From positions 1,736,001-1,800,000 of the forward strand of contig JAAVTG010000554.1 of NCBI GenBank assembly GCA_011947345.1: a DNA stretch of 64,000 nucleotides, given 5' to 3'. Below the pieces are notes generated by a model that made no database searches, was not told the origin of the DNA, and saw only the letters and a program-made list of their open reading frames with translations. Source of the DNA: Phytophthora quininea. Lineage: Eukaryota > Oomycota > Peronosporomycetes > Peronosporales > Peronosporaceae. The position numbers were made by a program, and so were the translations under genes. Positions within the stretch are counted from its first letter, which is position 1. Each line of letters begins with the position of its first letter. This document shows positions 33,474 through 43,835 of the stretch, piece after piece.

Positions 33474-34202
33474 ATGATGCCGTGCAATGCCCAGAGAAGG
33501 GAAGCTCTGCATTTTCTGTTCTCGCGAGCGCTGTTGCGAAAGGAGCGCAAGGTAGCTGCAGGTGAGCCATTACGTTGCTGCACTGCCGGGATAGTGGAAA
33601 TGATGCCAACAGATACCATGGTTCTACTACCTGCAGATCTGCTGTCAAGATTTCTCGAGCTCTCTCTTTCTGACGACCGTCTGAAAGACGTTGCGTATGC
33701 TGAAAGGTTTGTAGACCGGTTGTTCGGCAATCCATGGTTTTTAATTCTCGTCATCTTCTACCGCCAGAATCTTGCGGGAGCAAGAATATATTGAAGACCC
33801 AACGCTTGCCAGTCCCGACGACATCACTTTCGCCATCCGCAATACCAACAGTCTGGGGCAGTACGTCTACTACTCTCAACTAGCATTCCTGATGTTGAAT
33901 GCTTCGTCACTAACTTGTCCATACGTATCCAAGCTTGACTGATCTTCGCTTCAAGTTGCTTCAGGAACTTCTTGCCATGTCGCCCACAGATCCCTGTACG
34001 TGAAAGTGTGTGAAGTCCAGACAATAAATTGCTCATTCTTCGGCATTGCATTACAGACCTCATCGAGTCCGTGGCAAATATCCACGTGCGCAAGAGCGAG
34101 TTCGCAGCGGCAGAAGCACTCACGGCCCAATTCGTAGAGCTTCCAATGGTCAAGCGAATCTCGCTCTTTTCCACTTTTTCAGAGCTGCGATGCGGGATCT
34201 AG
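33474..34202 (+). CDS. Small unknown alpha-helical protein, 4-5 exons
   Basis: Exons 33474-33706, 33768-33860, 33934-33995 and 34057-34202 join in phase (534 nt, 177 codons with stop). A further optional intron inside exon 1 (GTGAGC...CAACAG, about 33561-33611, multiple of three) would remove a low-quality stretch. The product reads LLPADLLSRFLELSLSDDRL, YIEDPTLASPDDITFAIRNT, RFKLLQELLAMSPTDPYLIE and ANIHVRKSEFAAAEALTAQF, i.e. TPR-like helix pairs. It ends only 30 bp from the convergent bZIP-START gene. No name can be given. Confidence 0.6.
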
Positions 34203-34231
34203 CCATTTCAACCGCGCTTTGGTACGTCAGG

Positions 34232-35682
34232 TTACGCGTCCACCGCAAGTCTGAGGCTTTGCTCGAGAAGTACGCTCTCAATCAGATCCTGACTGGCTGC
34301 GACAGTGGACGCGACGAAATCCAACACGAAGTCAACAACTGCGCGGTCAACAATGCAACTCGAGGTCGCTTGAGGCAACAGCAGCGTGCACATTTGAACG
34401 GCGGAGAAGCCGTCGTGCTCTGTGTGCTTGGTCACGACGTAACCTTTTTCCACAAAACCAAAGCTGGAATATGGCGAGTCTTCCTGGCGGACCTCATTGC
34501 CTCGTGACACCCACACAACCACCTGTTGGTCTTCCTCAATGTACCGCTTAACAATTTGTCTGTTGAAGAATGCAGCTCGTCTTCCTTTGTCTTCAATGTG
34601 CATAGTGAAAGCCTCCAGAATCGTTTCGGAAGAAGTGCCAAAACTCTGCATCAAAATGAAACATATGAGCCAGTTGATATGTAAATATCGTCGGTGTGCC
34701 GTACCTTTGACGCGTTTTCAGACACGATGCCGTGGTGTTTGTCGTTGCCCTTGAAATGGTTCCACACGGCTGGAGCAACATCTTCAAAACGAAAGGGGAA
34801 TATTTTGGTTGAAAACACGTCGAGGTAAATCCCGCCAGCACCTTGACGCAGCTGTGCATCGTGGTGAGGAACGTTGGACCCCAGCAGTCCGTTCCTGGTG
34901 AACACCTCGTCCATCGCTGCGTAAGTCTTGTCGATGCACTCCAGAAGCGAATTATATATGGTTGTGTCCCAAGCAGTTCGTCGGAAGATCTTTGCGAGCA
35001 CAACCGCCCAAAGAACCGGTTGCCTCAGCACATCCAGCCACATGGGTCCGAAGCGCCTCTGGAGCAGATCCTGCATGCTCTTTGCAGTCTTGACTTGACT
35101 CTGGAGCACCAGTTTCAATCGGGCGTTCTCACGCTCTGATCTCTCTCTCCTTTTTGCTGGCGCTCAGCGATCCCTCTCCAAACAGGAGGCTTTCTAGCTG
35201 AATCACCTGGGCTTGAAGTCTCCAAGACCCTATTAGCATCGCTGGATGTCAGCGCTCCAGCTGTACTACAGAGCCCTCGAAAGCTTCGTCGCGGACGGTG
35301 GCGCAGTTTCCAGCTCGGTCTCCAACTGCTGCGCCTTGACCCTCAAATACGCGATTTCCTGCTTGCGTTCGTTGCGCGCTTTATTCGGGTTGGCTTGTCG
35401 GCGCTTGCGCCCTTGCCATGTTTGTTGGTGACAGCCCAGTCAACTTGGTCGCCGGGGCGCTGCAGACTCAATTCCAACGGCGCAGGGGCTCGCCATTTGC
35501 TGTCGACTGCCTATCGCTATCGTCTCGCAGCAGTTGGTCCAGATCTTCCTCGCCAACCGATTTATTGGTCCCAGGGGCAAGATATCTTGGTCTTGTGCCG
35601 ACACGTCGGTGGAGAACGTGTCGATGAAGGACAGTGCCGCCGCCAGCGCCGCGTTCTCGTCGTCGTCGACCAGCAATGGCAT
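34232..35682 (-). pseudogene. bZIP-START (M96-like) gene, copy A, several frame breaks
   Basis: Same architecture as copy B: start MPLLVDDDENAALAAALSFI, a bZIP basic region (RKRRQANPNKARNERKQEIA) with zipper YLRVKAQQLETELE, then VWRGIAERQQK and a START-like C-terminus whose last exon (34232-34645) is intact through DFVLDFVASTVAASQDLIE. One intron, 34646-34704. Breaks: about 35560 (AATAAATCGG), between the N-terminal block and the basic region (about 35440), about 35290, and a T run at 35151-35155. Some may be base-calling losses, but the number within 300 bp suggests real decay. The family is expanded in Phytophthora and linked to mating-specific M96 proteins. Confidence 0.6.
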
Positions 35683-36208
35683 GATTGACAGCTTTGGTTA
35701 CGCTACTAAGTAGAAATCAATACGGAATGTGCGGCAAATCGCAACATGTGGCGATGCATAGCCAATTGGTCGACTATTTATCGGGTGCACCTTGAAAGTC
35801 ATAAATTCTCCGACCGTGTTTTCGGACCTGCTTTCTCGCGGACGTTGCGTCTTGGTAAGACTGGTCTTACCGGCAAGATTCAGCTTTTAAATCCATGCAA
35901 TTTTACGCGAAGCTCCAAGGTGATTCACGTGACAACCTGCGCCAGGTACAGCGTGTCCAGGCGACGCGATCTCCTGCATGAACGGATGAACTTCCATGGC
36001 AATCTGTCGGCTGATGACGTTGCAGAACGGAGGCATGCGCACTTGACCGCCAATAACAGTGGTTGCTGCGCACCTCGCTGTCATTACTGGTTCCGATCCG
36101 ACGGGGCAAGAGAGTCATGTCAATGTTGAAGTGATGCCAAAGTTCTGATTTCTGGCCGTGTAGCGCTCCATAGCTCACCAACTCAATCGCAACTTGGAAT
36201 AGCAATCA
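35683..36208. other. Spacer between the two bZIP-START copies
   Basis: Holds the 3' side of copy B and promoter of copy A. A minus-strand frame at 35887-36084 reads VIGGQVRMPPFCNVISRQIA, protein-like but without start or relatives I know; it may be a fragment of an older family member or chance. Confidence 0.3.
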
Positions 36209-37583
36209 TTATACTCCCATTGCGGGCTTGAGGCTTTGCTCGAGAAGTACGTTCTCAATGAGCTCCTGACTGGCAGCGACTTCGGCTGCGATGAAATCCA
36301 ACACGAAGTCCACAATTGCGCGGTCTACAACGCAGTTTGGCATCACCTGAGGCAGCATCAGCGTACACATTTGAACAGCGGAGAAACCGTTGTGGTCTGC
36401 GGGCTTGGTCACGACATAGGCCTTCTCCACGAAGCCAAAGCGCGAGTTTGGCGAGGCTTCATGTTGTACGACCTCACCTCTCGACTCTACCACGACGACC
36501 TGCCGATCTCCCTCCATGTACCGCCGAACGATCTGCTTGTTGTTGCAGAATGTAGCACGCCTGTTCTTATGCTGAATTTGCATCGTAAACGCCTCGAGAA
36601 TGGTGTCGGACGACGTGCCAAAATCCTGCATCAACATGACGCCGCGGATGTGAGCTTCCAAAGCACAACACCAATTAACGCACCATTACTTACTTGTGAA
36701 GCATTCTCGCACATGACGCCGTGGTGTTTGTCGTTGCCCTTGAAATGGTTCCACACAGCTGCAGCAACATCTTCAAAACGAAAGGGGAACATTTGGTTGA
36801 AGACACGTCGAGGTAAATCCCGTCAGCATCTTGGCGCATCTGTGCATCATGTTGAGGAACGTTGGACCCCAGGACCATTCTTGGTGAACACCTCGTCCAT
36901 CGCTGCGTAAGTCTTGTCGACGCTCTCCAGAAGCGCATCGAATGCTTCCGAGTCCCCGAGCAATTCGTCCGAAGGTTTTTGCGAGCACAAATCGCCCAAA
37001 GATCCGGTCGCCTCAGCACACCCAGCCATGTGCGTTCGAAGACGCCTCTGGAGCAGAGCCTGGAGGCTCTTCGCCGTCTTCACCTGACTCTCGAGCACCA
37101 ATCTCAGACGGGCGTTCTCTCGCTCTGACCTCTCCCTCCTTTTTGCTGGCGCTCAGCAATCCCTCGCCAAACTGCAGGCTGTCTCCCACCAGAGCTCGTT
37201 GACCCCGAGCCTTTGGATATAAGAATACCCGTGCAGTGTCCTTCGAGTCGGCGCGGTGGATGAGTTCGCAGAGCTCCCAGATCGACCTCCAACTGCTTCA
37301 CTTTAACTTTTAAGTACGCGATCTCCTGTTTGCGTTCGTCGCGGACCTTGTTCGGGTTGGCTTTGACGCGGCGCGTAGATTTGGTAGTGGGTCCTAAATG
37401 CTGTAAAGTCGACGGAAATTTGTCTCTTGTTGGCCGTGGTCCATACTGGCTCAGGTCTCGGTTCGAACTGACGGAGACTGCGAGTCCAGGAGCTGGTTCT
37501 TGAGTCAAGCTATCGGCGGGGAACGCGTCGATGAAGGATAGCGCCGCCGCCAACGCCACGTTCTCGTCGTCGTCGAGCAGCAT
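36209..37583 (-). pseudogene. bZIP-START (M96-like) gene, copy B, frame breaks
   Basis: Begins MLLDDDENVALAAALSFIDA at ATG 37583 and has basic region RRVKANPNKVRDERKQEIAY, zipper LKVKVKQLEVDL, VWRGIAERQQK, a START-like domain (YAAMDEVFTKNG, VWNHFKGNDKHHGV in pieces) and an intact last exon (FVEKAYVVTKPADHNGFSAV). The intron near 36625-36695 starts GTAAGT. Breaks: T run 37140-37144, a 2-bp loss near 36875 relative to copy A, and one base near 36792. The 2-bp loss is not a homopolymer slip, so this copy is probably dead. It lies 83 bp head-to-head from MKKS. Confidence 0.6.
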
Positions 37584-37666
37584 GGCGAACAGCTGTACAA
37601 GTGTGTGCTTCTCGAATTGCTGCCAATCAAAGCGAAGATACTTTCGAAGCGACGTCAAGTGTGTCA
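37584..37666. promoter_or_regulatory. 83-bp gap between divergent bZIP-START B and MKKS starts
   Basis: Only 83 bp separate the two ATGs, so the promoters overlap. No clear initiator is seen. An upstream in-frame extension of copy B reaches 37667 and would remove the gap altogether. Confidence 0.4.
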
Positions 37667-39637
37667 ATGAACTCCATCAAGTTGGAGCTGGCGACTGGGC
37701 GTTTAGCGTCGCTCTGCGGCCGCTGCTTCGGTCCTTGCGGAGAGGAGACGCTGCTGTTCCGACCTGCTGATGCGCCGGTAGTGACTGGCGAGGGCCACGC
37801 AGTACTGAAAGCCTGGAGGAATAGTATTGACAAGCATCAGCCCTAGCCAAGTTCCTACTCGACGCAGCCGAAGGTCTGCACCAGCAGATTGGAGACGCAG
37901 CCAGCGGGTTCATTTTGCTGGTGGATGCGGCTGTACGACGGGCGAACGAATGTCTAGGAGGAGAGAAGACCCAGCGGAATGAGATGGATAGGTCGCAGCT
38001 GTCGAAAGCGTTCGGCGAGCTCAAATGGGAACTGCAGAGCGAGCTGTTGGGGCTGCAAGCAAGAGATCGGAGGTTGACGGTTGCAACGCCAATCGAACTC
38101 GATTGCAAGACATTGCAACCGTCGAAGCAGGTAACGTTGACAATCTTCTGATGAAATTAGAAAATCTGACAGATGTGTTGTGATGCCATGCATAGTTTCG
38201 TGAGGCTGCAGCTAATATTTTGACTTCAGCATTAAACGGCATACTCGGAGACAAAGCGGTGGCGTTTATGGTCGAGTTGGTGCTGAAGTGGGTGTTCACA
38301 GCACCAGATCAGTTCTGTCGAAGTTCATCCGCGATGACAAGCCCCAGCAAACTACTGTTCCGGAGAATACAGCAATTCCTGAAGCGCGCACCCGAGGCAA
38401 TCATTTTTATGGCTGCCCCATCGGTTTTGACATCCTATGTGGTGCCGAGGGACGACTTCATTCTCAAGAAGTCGGTGGTTTCATCGCAACCACCGGGAAT
38501 CCTCAATCAACGACCAACACCGGTGCGCTTTGCATGCCTCTCGTGTTCCGTTACCTTAGCCACCGGCTCCAACTCTATCGAGCTTGCAACAAGTACAAGT
38601 GAAGAACTGTTCACGGCGCAGGATGCTGAAAGGATATTCATCGCGACGTACATCCGCCGCTTGCGAGACGATTTGAACATTCAGCTTCTGATCAGCACCG
38701 AAGCCCTCGACGACAACGTCGTTGCAATTTGCACTCGTCAAGGTATTGCTTGTGTCCAGTTCGCAGAACCCGAAGATGTCGAGACTCTCTGCATCCGGGC
38801 TGGAATTCTCCCTCTTGCGAGTGTTTTCGATGATATTCACGACAAGAACCATGTTGGTATGAGCAAGGACGGTGTCTCTCTCGTGAGATTCCAGCAACAA
38901 GCATGCTTACGCTTCCAGAAGCTGTCGTGTCCAGGCAATCAAACCAGCGATGAATTTCGCCATCAAAACGAGTTGAGCGTCACAGTACCCCAACTGTTGG
39001 TTCACGCACCGTCCAAAGGAGTTTATAAGCAATATTATGCGGCCATCGTCAAATGCCTGCGCGTCTTGAGGAGCTGGTGGGAGCCCGACGGCATAGACAC
39101 TCTCCAGACAGGAAGCTCTTCACAAGAGGTTGCATTTTGCTGTCGAGGAGGTGGAGCCACGGAACTAGCCATTGCACGCTGGCTGCAAACCAACCACGAA
39201 AACGGTGCTAGCCACAAGACTTCAACGATGGCGTCGATATCTCGACAAGTTTTTGGCGACGCACTCATCGACGTTGTTGGCACTTTGCGAGGTACGTTGA
39301 CAAGGCATGCTCAAGTAAAAGCGACTCCAACCAACTCGAGGGTGGCCGAAGACGACTACTGGTCGAAGCTCTCAGCAGCCCAAGTCTTCACCACTATGAC
39401 AAGAAGGGACAAACATGCTACGGCTACGTACTCAACTACTCACGGACTGTGGACACCGTAGCTGGCCCTATTCCGATTCCTGAACTTGTGTTCGCCGACC
39501 CTGCAGAGTTTGGGCTCCTACATCCTTGGCGGCGAATCGACATGCTGCTTTTCCTCGCTCTGCAGACCCTAGAGCAGCTTTTTCGGATCGACAAGATCTG
39601 TCTCTCATCTGCAAACAAGGCAAAACCTGCAGCGTGA
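37667..39637 (+). CDS. MKKS: Chaperonin-like ciliary protein MKKS/BBS6
   Basis: Group II chaperonin fold: equatorial start LATGRLASLCGRCFGPCGEE (the GPxG-like phosphate loop is GPCG), DAASGFILLVDAAVRRANEC in place of GDGTT...LL, apical domain with SSQPPGILNQRPTP, RRLRDDLNIQLLISTEALDD and CIRAGILPLASVFDDI, then CCRGGGATELAIARWLQ near the C-terminal equatorial part. The canonical ATP-hydrolysis GDGTT is lost, as in MKKS, which with BBS10/12 assembles the BBSome for cilia. One intron at 38131-38195. One C is missing at 37841-37843 and one base near 39388; a pair of compensating shifts in 38290-38460 is possible because two frames stay open. Fits a flagellated zoospore stage. Confidence 0.75.
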
Positions 39638-39680
39638 AATGTCTGTATGATTGTTCATAAAGGGCGTTTACCAGAGCAAT

Positions 39681-40505
39681 TTAGAGTCGTTCTTTTGAAC
39701 CAGTCAGAGAGAAATAGCCGGTGAAGCTGTCACCGACGTGGATCACGTTAGGGACCGACGGCATCGCTGCGTCCTGAGGTGACGATGGGATGTGCACGAT
39801 ACGCGGCACATGCTTCTCCAGCTCCCGCACGACGCCAGCATCAGCTGCAACAACAATAACAACACCCAAACTCAGTCTTCCAATATTGTTCCCCACTCTG
39901 TCCCCGCCCCTTACCTTCCACATGGACCTGCGGCTCAATTTGCCTCACAAAGGCGATCTTGCCGATGTTTGTCGTGCAGAAGAGAATCTTGTGCGCCTTG
40001 ATCCCTCCAGGCGTCAAGTCGTTGCTCTTGAGGTCCGGATGAGTCGCCACAAAGTCCCTGATCTTCTGCATCGTCTTGGTATCCTTTGCTTCCTTCACAG
40101 AGCACAGCAGATACACATCTGCGACGCGTGCAAGGTCCGCCAGCAACGCAGGCACGTCGTCGTTCACCCAAGTCAGAACGTCTTCATCCTGTACATTCAG
40201 CAGCGTCTCGGCGCCGACAGTGACGGTCCTGGCGCCGTGGCGCTGTGGCAGCACGTAATGCAGTCTCAGCTGGCGATCCGACAGCCCATTGGTGGAAATG
40301 GCGGCGTGCGGGGCCGAGGACGACGATGCCGGAGGCGTCCGACGCACTGCGGCGGGCTGTGCGGCATCCCCTGCTGCAGCTGCTGCACGTACACGTAGCC
40401 GGTGCTGAGCATGACGACCAGCAGGATGATGAGGATGCCCAGCAGACTGTCGTCGATCATGCCGTCCACGACTTCGGGGCTCTTGGCCGTCAGCAGCATC
40501 ATCAT
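39681..40505 (-). CDS. PEX22: Peroxisome assembly protein PEX22-like
   Basis: Exons 39915-40505 and 39681-39844, intron 70 nt. An N-terminal membrane anchor (SLLGILIILLVVMLSTGYVYV, about residues 20-40) precedes a cytosolic alpha/beta domain: TWVNDDVPALLADLARVADV, VYLLCSVKEAKDTKTMQKIR, HKILFCTTNIGKIAFVRQIE and SVPNVIHVGDSF. This is the PEX22 layout: a peroxisomal anchor and activator of the ubiquitin-conjugating enzyme PEX4, needed to recycle PEX5. One base is missing in the plus-strand CCCC at 40368-40371; corrected length is 251 residues. Confidence 0.82.
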
Positions 40506-40579
40506 CGCTTCCTTGTAGCTCCTCGATAAATTGTTACTCTAAATATTACCCGTTAAAGTTAAGCATTTTAATATCAGCG
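40506..40579. promoter_or_regulatory. 74-bp shared promoter, PEX22 / TRAPPC6
   Basis: An AT-rich 74-bp gap between divergent ATGs (CTCTAAATATTACCCGTTAAAGTTAAGCATTTTAATATC). No exact oomycete initiator is found, so start sites may be dispersed. Confidence 0.5.
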
Positions 40580-41232
40580 ATGAAGGAGGTGGCGGACTGC
40601 TGCTTCCAGCAGCTCTACGGCGAGGTGGTGCGCTCCATGGTGCGTGAATCGCCAAGACAAAGCGCTCCCTTGGTCGTATACTTACTCTCCTATGCTATGG
40701 TGCAGCTGCAGCGGTTCCCGTGGCACGCAGACGCCGCCAGCCCCACGCCCGAGCAGGAGGCGGCCCACCGAGAGAACGTCATCATGAAGCTCGAGGCCAT
40801 GGGCTACGACGTGGGCTGCCGCTTCGCGGAGCGAGTGGCCAAGGACAGGCCGCGCATGTTGGAGCCCCTGGACGTGATCAAGTTCGTGTGCAAGGACTTC
40901 TGGATCGCCATCTTCAAGAAGCAGATCGACAAGCTGCAGACCAACCACCGAGGCGTGTTCGTGGTGCAGGACTTCAACTTCCGCTGGCTGGCGGGCATCT
41001 CGGCGGCCACGGAGCAGGAGACGAGGGAGATGGCGCTGCTGTTCCTGGTCTTCCCCTGCGGGATGATCCGAGGAGCGCTGGCCAATCTCGGACTTACGGC
41101 CATCGTCAATGCGGACGTCCCCGACGCCCGCTCTCTTCCTGGATGTACGTGCACAAACAAGAAGGTGACGACTAACAGCTAACGGATCGGTTGTTGACAG
41201 GTTTATTTAACATAAAGATTAAGCAGGGATGA
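40580..41232 (+). CDS. TRAPPC6: TRAPP complex subunit 6 (Trs33/Bet3 family)
   Basis: Exons 40580-40639, 40706-41144, 41201-41232; total 531 nt, 176 residues, intact. Bet3-fold signatures are clear: MKLEAMGYDVGCRFAERVAK, EPLDVIKFVCKDFWIAIFKK, DKLQTNHRGVFVVQDFNFRW and FPCGMIRGALANLGLTAIV, ending SLPGCLFNIKIKQG after the last intron. TRAPP is the Rab1/Ypt1 exchange factor that tethers ER-to-Golgi vesicles. Intron 1 is 66 nt, in frame and without a stop, so retention would add 22 residues; its donor GTGCGT and acceptor GTGCAG are good. Confidence 0.93.
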
Positions 41233-41308
41233 CCTTGGGTGGCGCTTCGACCTCGAAATTAATCACACGGGGTTGTGTTCACCCTCTTGATCCACCTTGC
41301 TTTCGTGC

Positions 41309-43003
41309 TTACTCATCGCTGTTGTCGCCCAGCAGAGCTTGCTTCCCGAACGTCTCGATGAACTCGTCCAGTTCGTCCGAGTGGCCGCCCGAGCACGTCC
41401 CCTGGGGAGCTCATCGGGGCGATAGAAGTCGATAATGAGCACAAGACGCGTTTGGTCCGGATGGTTGTTGAACGCGTAGTGCAGCTTGCTGTCGTCAAAG
41501 ACGATGAACTCGCGCTCGGCGTGGTAAGTCGTCTCTCCACCAACAACCATAGCGCAGCACTGGGATCCGTCAGCAAGCGCGGGAACGACGAGGGGAAGTG
41601 ACAGCGCAAAATGTGATTAGATAGGTCCGCCCAACCGCGGTGCGCGGCAAGCGTCGTATTCGGCCCCAGCTTGGAGAAGAGAGCCGTGCGGATATTTGGG
41701 AGGGACTTGAGGAGCTCCACCGTCCGTGGACACATCGCACAGGTGGGGGTAACCCACGTCGTTTTGGTGGCGTCGTAGGCCGGGAACGTGTAGCAGAATG
41801 GGAAGACGCGCCACTCGCTATCCTGCTGGGAGTAGTGCTTCTCCGGCCAGAATGGCCACGTTGCGGTTTGCTGGACAGCCTGCATCTCCTCCAAAATGAC
41901 ATTGTAGTTGTCTTTGAGGACGTCGAGCTGTGGGAAGTGCTCTTGATACGGGTAGTAGTTGGGCACGTCGTCGTCCTGGATCTCTTCGTCGGACGCGTAC
42001 ACTCCGTCCTCGTCCTCCCATTCATTCATGTGGCGGTGCTCTTCCTCCTCGTCAGTACTGCCCTCTTCCCGCTTACGAAGACACAGCAAGCGGTACCCCA
42101 TCTGATCGCGACGTAGCAACTCGTAGAGCTGCGACTTCTCCACGAAGAAAAAGGCCTCCAGCTCTGCATGGAACTCGTCCGGCGTGAACTCGTGGATCAG
42201 CTCCCGTGCCGTCTTGGAGCTGAGTTTGGCGCCCATTGCTGCTTCGTACGACACCAATTGCTCCTGCACAATCTCAAACAGCGGCGCTTTGTTCTGCGCC
42301 GCCGAGATCGGCGACAGCAGCGAGTGCTCGAGGTGATCGGCCGTCACATCCGGCGGAATGAAGTCGGCCACGAACAAGAGCCCTCCAGGCTTCAACACAC
42401 GTGCGATTTCATGCACCGCCCGTCCAAGACTCCCCACCTCTTGCAAACTTTGCACGCTCACTGCGACGTCCACCGAGTGCGTCAGCAGCCCCTTCATCCG
42501 CTCGCACGAGTGCTGGTACAGCCGCAGATTTTTGCCCTGGAACTCGGGCAGCTCCGTGATGAAGCTGTTCCACGTCTCCTTGCTGCGCTCCAGCGCTTGG
42601 ACCGACTCGTCCAGCCCCACAATCTGCGCGTTCGGGTACAGCGTCTGCAGCTCGCACAGTCCGCCGCCGGCGCCGCAGCCGAGGTCCAGGATCGTCAGCG
42701 ACTCGTCGCGTCGCGTCTGGTGCTGGTCGTCCACGTCCAGCAGCGCGTCGTACAGCTGCAGCTGGTACCGGTCAGCCGGGTAGCGCACCTGCAGCTTGTT
42801 GGTGGGCGCGTCCCCGTGGCGGCGCCCGTTGCGACGGCTGCGATGGCGGCGGCGCTGGAGCTCAAATGGCAGTCCCCGCGCGGGTGGAAGCCCACGTTGC
42901 AGCACACGCGGTGGTGCTCGGCGTACATGGGCGAGTGGAAGATGCCGTCGTAGAAGTCCTTGACGCTCGGGCCGCACGGCTCGTCCTGGTCTCCTCGCGC
43001 CAT
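41309..43003 (-). CDS. SAM methyltransferase fused to Asp/Asn beta-hydroxylase
   Basis: From ATG 43003 (MARGDQDEPCGPSVKDFYDG) the first half is a class I methyltransferase: motif I ILDLGCGAGGGLCEL, motif II-like NAQIVGLDESVQAL, SVDVAVSVQSLQEV and VLKPGGLLFVADFI. After an acidic linker (EGSTDEEEEHRHMNEWEDED) comes a 2-oxoglutarate/Fe(II) aspartyl/asparaginyl-hydroxylase fold: PFWPEKHYSQQDSEWRVFPF, FSKLGPNTTLAAHRGWADLS, LRCHF, then FIVFDDSKLHYAFNNHPDQT and RLVLIIDFYRPDELPRG. The iron-ligand histidines (HRG and KLHYAF) and the 2-oxoglutarate Arg (QTRLVL) are present. It ends KQALLGDNSDE. Losses: about 42827, G run 41592-41595, C run 41399-41402. Substrates unknown; a small molecule or peptide modified twice is the simplest idea. 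Confidence 0.8.
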
Positions 43004-43835
43004 GTTCGACTCGACTCGATCGGTGATGATCCGGAAATGATGTCGCTTGTCTCTTTCACCACCGCTGACACGTCAGAATGGCAATGTTTCCTTTGCCTCG
43101 ACGTCTTGGCTCGTGGCGGACGTCGTAACGGCGGCGGAGGGAGGCGGTTTTACCGACGACAGAGCTCTGCAGCATGCCAGCAATGAAGGTGGCAAAATAA
43201 GTGCTTCGTGGCAGCGCTGGATTTAGGATCTGTCAGTCGGATTGGCGTTGTGTTTGGTGAAGTAAGACGTTGCCATTGCTTTAGATCCACACGAGCGAGT
43301 CTCTGTTAAACGAGAGACCGAAAGAAGCTATTACTAGCATCGAGAAGCTCGCGGGCTTGGCAGCACAAGGACAAGGAGAACGTTATTATGACGACATTTT
43401 GTTTTGATCGCAACGTCAGCATCTCCAACCCTGAGCGTTGCCTTTCACTGCAGATCGCTGAGAGGCCCACGATAGAACACGTCGACGCTATCAATTTGAG
43501 GCCACAGCGCCGCTGAAAACCCACGACGATAGCTCGTCCAAGCCGGAAATCTCCGTGTCGTGGCATGGGCCATCGTCCTACAACATTATCGGATCTTATT
43601 TCTGCAAAGGAAATATACAGCTTGCTGGTTTGCTCCATCTGGATGCGAACAGGGACTGCAGCAGCCAGTGCCGACGCTTCTGAAGCTTTGCTTCTCGTGC
43701 ATCGCGTACGCTGCATGTTGCAGTCTCCGATGCGTGTCAAGAAAAAAGTTGAAGCTATCGGTACCATCGAAATGGTACGTTTCATGTATCGCACTTCATT
43801 TCCCAACCTTGTAACGGTCACCACCAAGCGCCACA
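43004..43835. other. Divergent intergenic region, 832 bp
   Basis: Between the fusion gene (minus) and the SPT3-like gene (plus). Plus frames at 43565-43867 and minus frames at 43306-44019 are open, but each overlaps the other or the SPT3 first exon, uses a weak start and shows no motif. I leave them uncalled. Confidence 0.4.

Noticed and set aside
35140..35160. Programmed ribosomal frameshifting in the bZIP-START copies
   Set aside because: The zero-frame codons around the A run do not form a proper X XXY YYZ heptamer and no pseudoknot is evident; the same kind of break occurs in unrelated genes at other runs.
42168..42953. 261-codon plus-strand ORF opposite the methyltransferase
   Set aside because: Antisense shadow; Arg/Leu/His-rich with no conserved pattern, while the minus strand has motif I of a methyltransferase.
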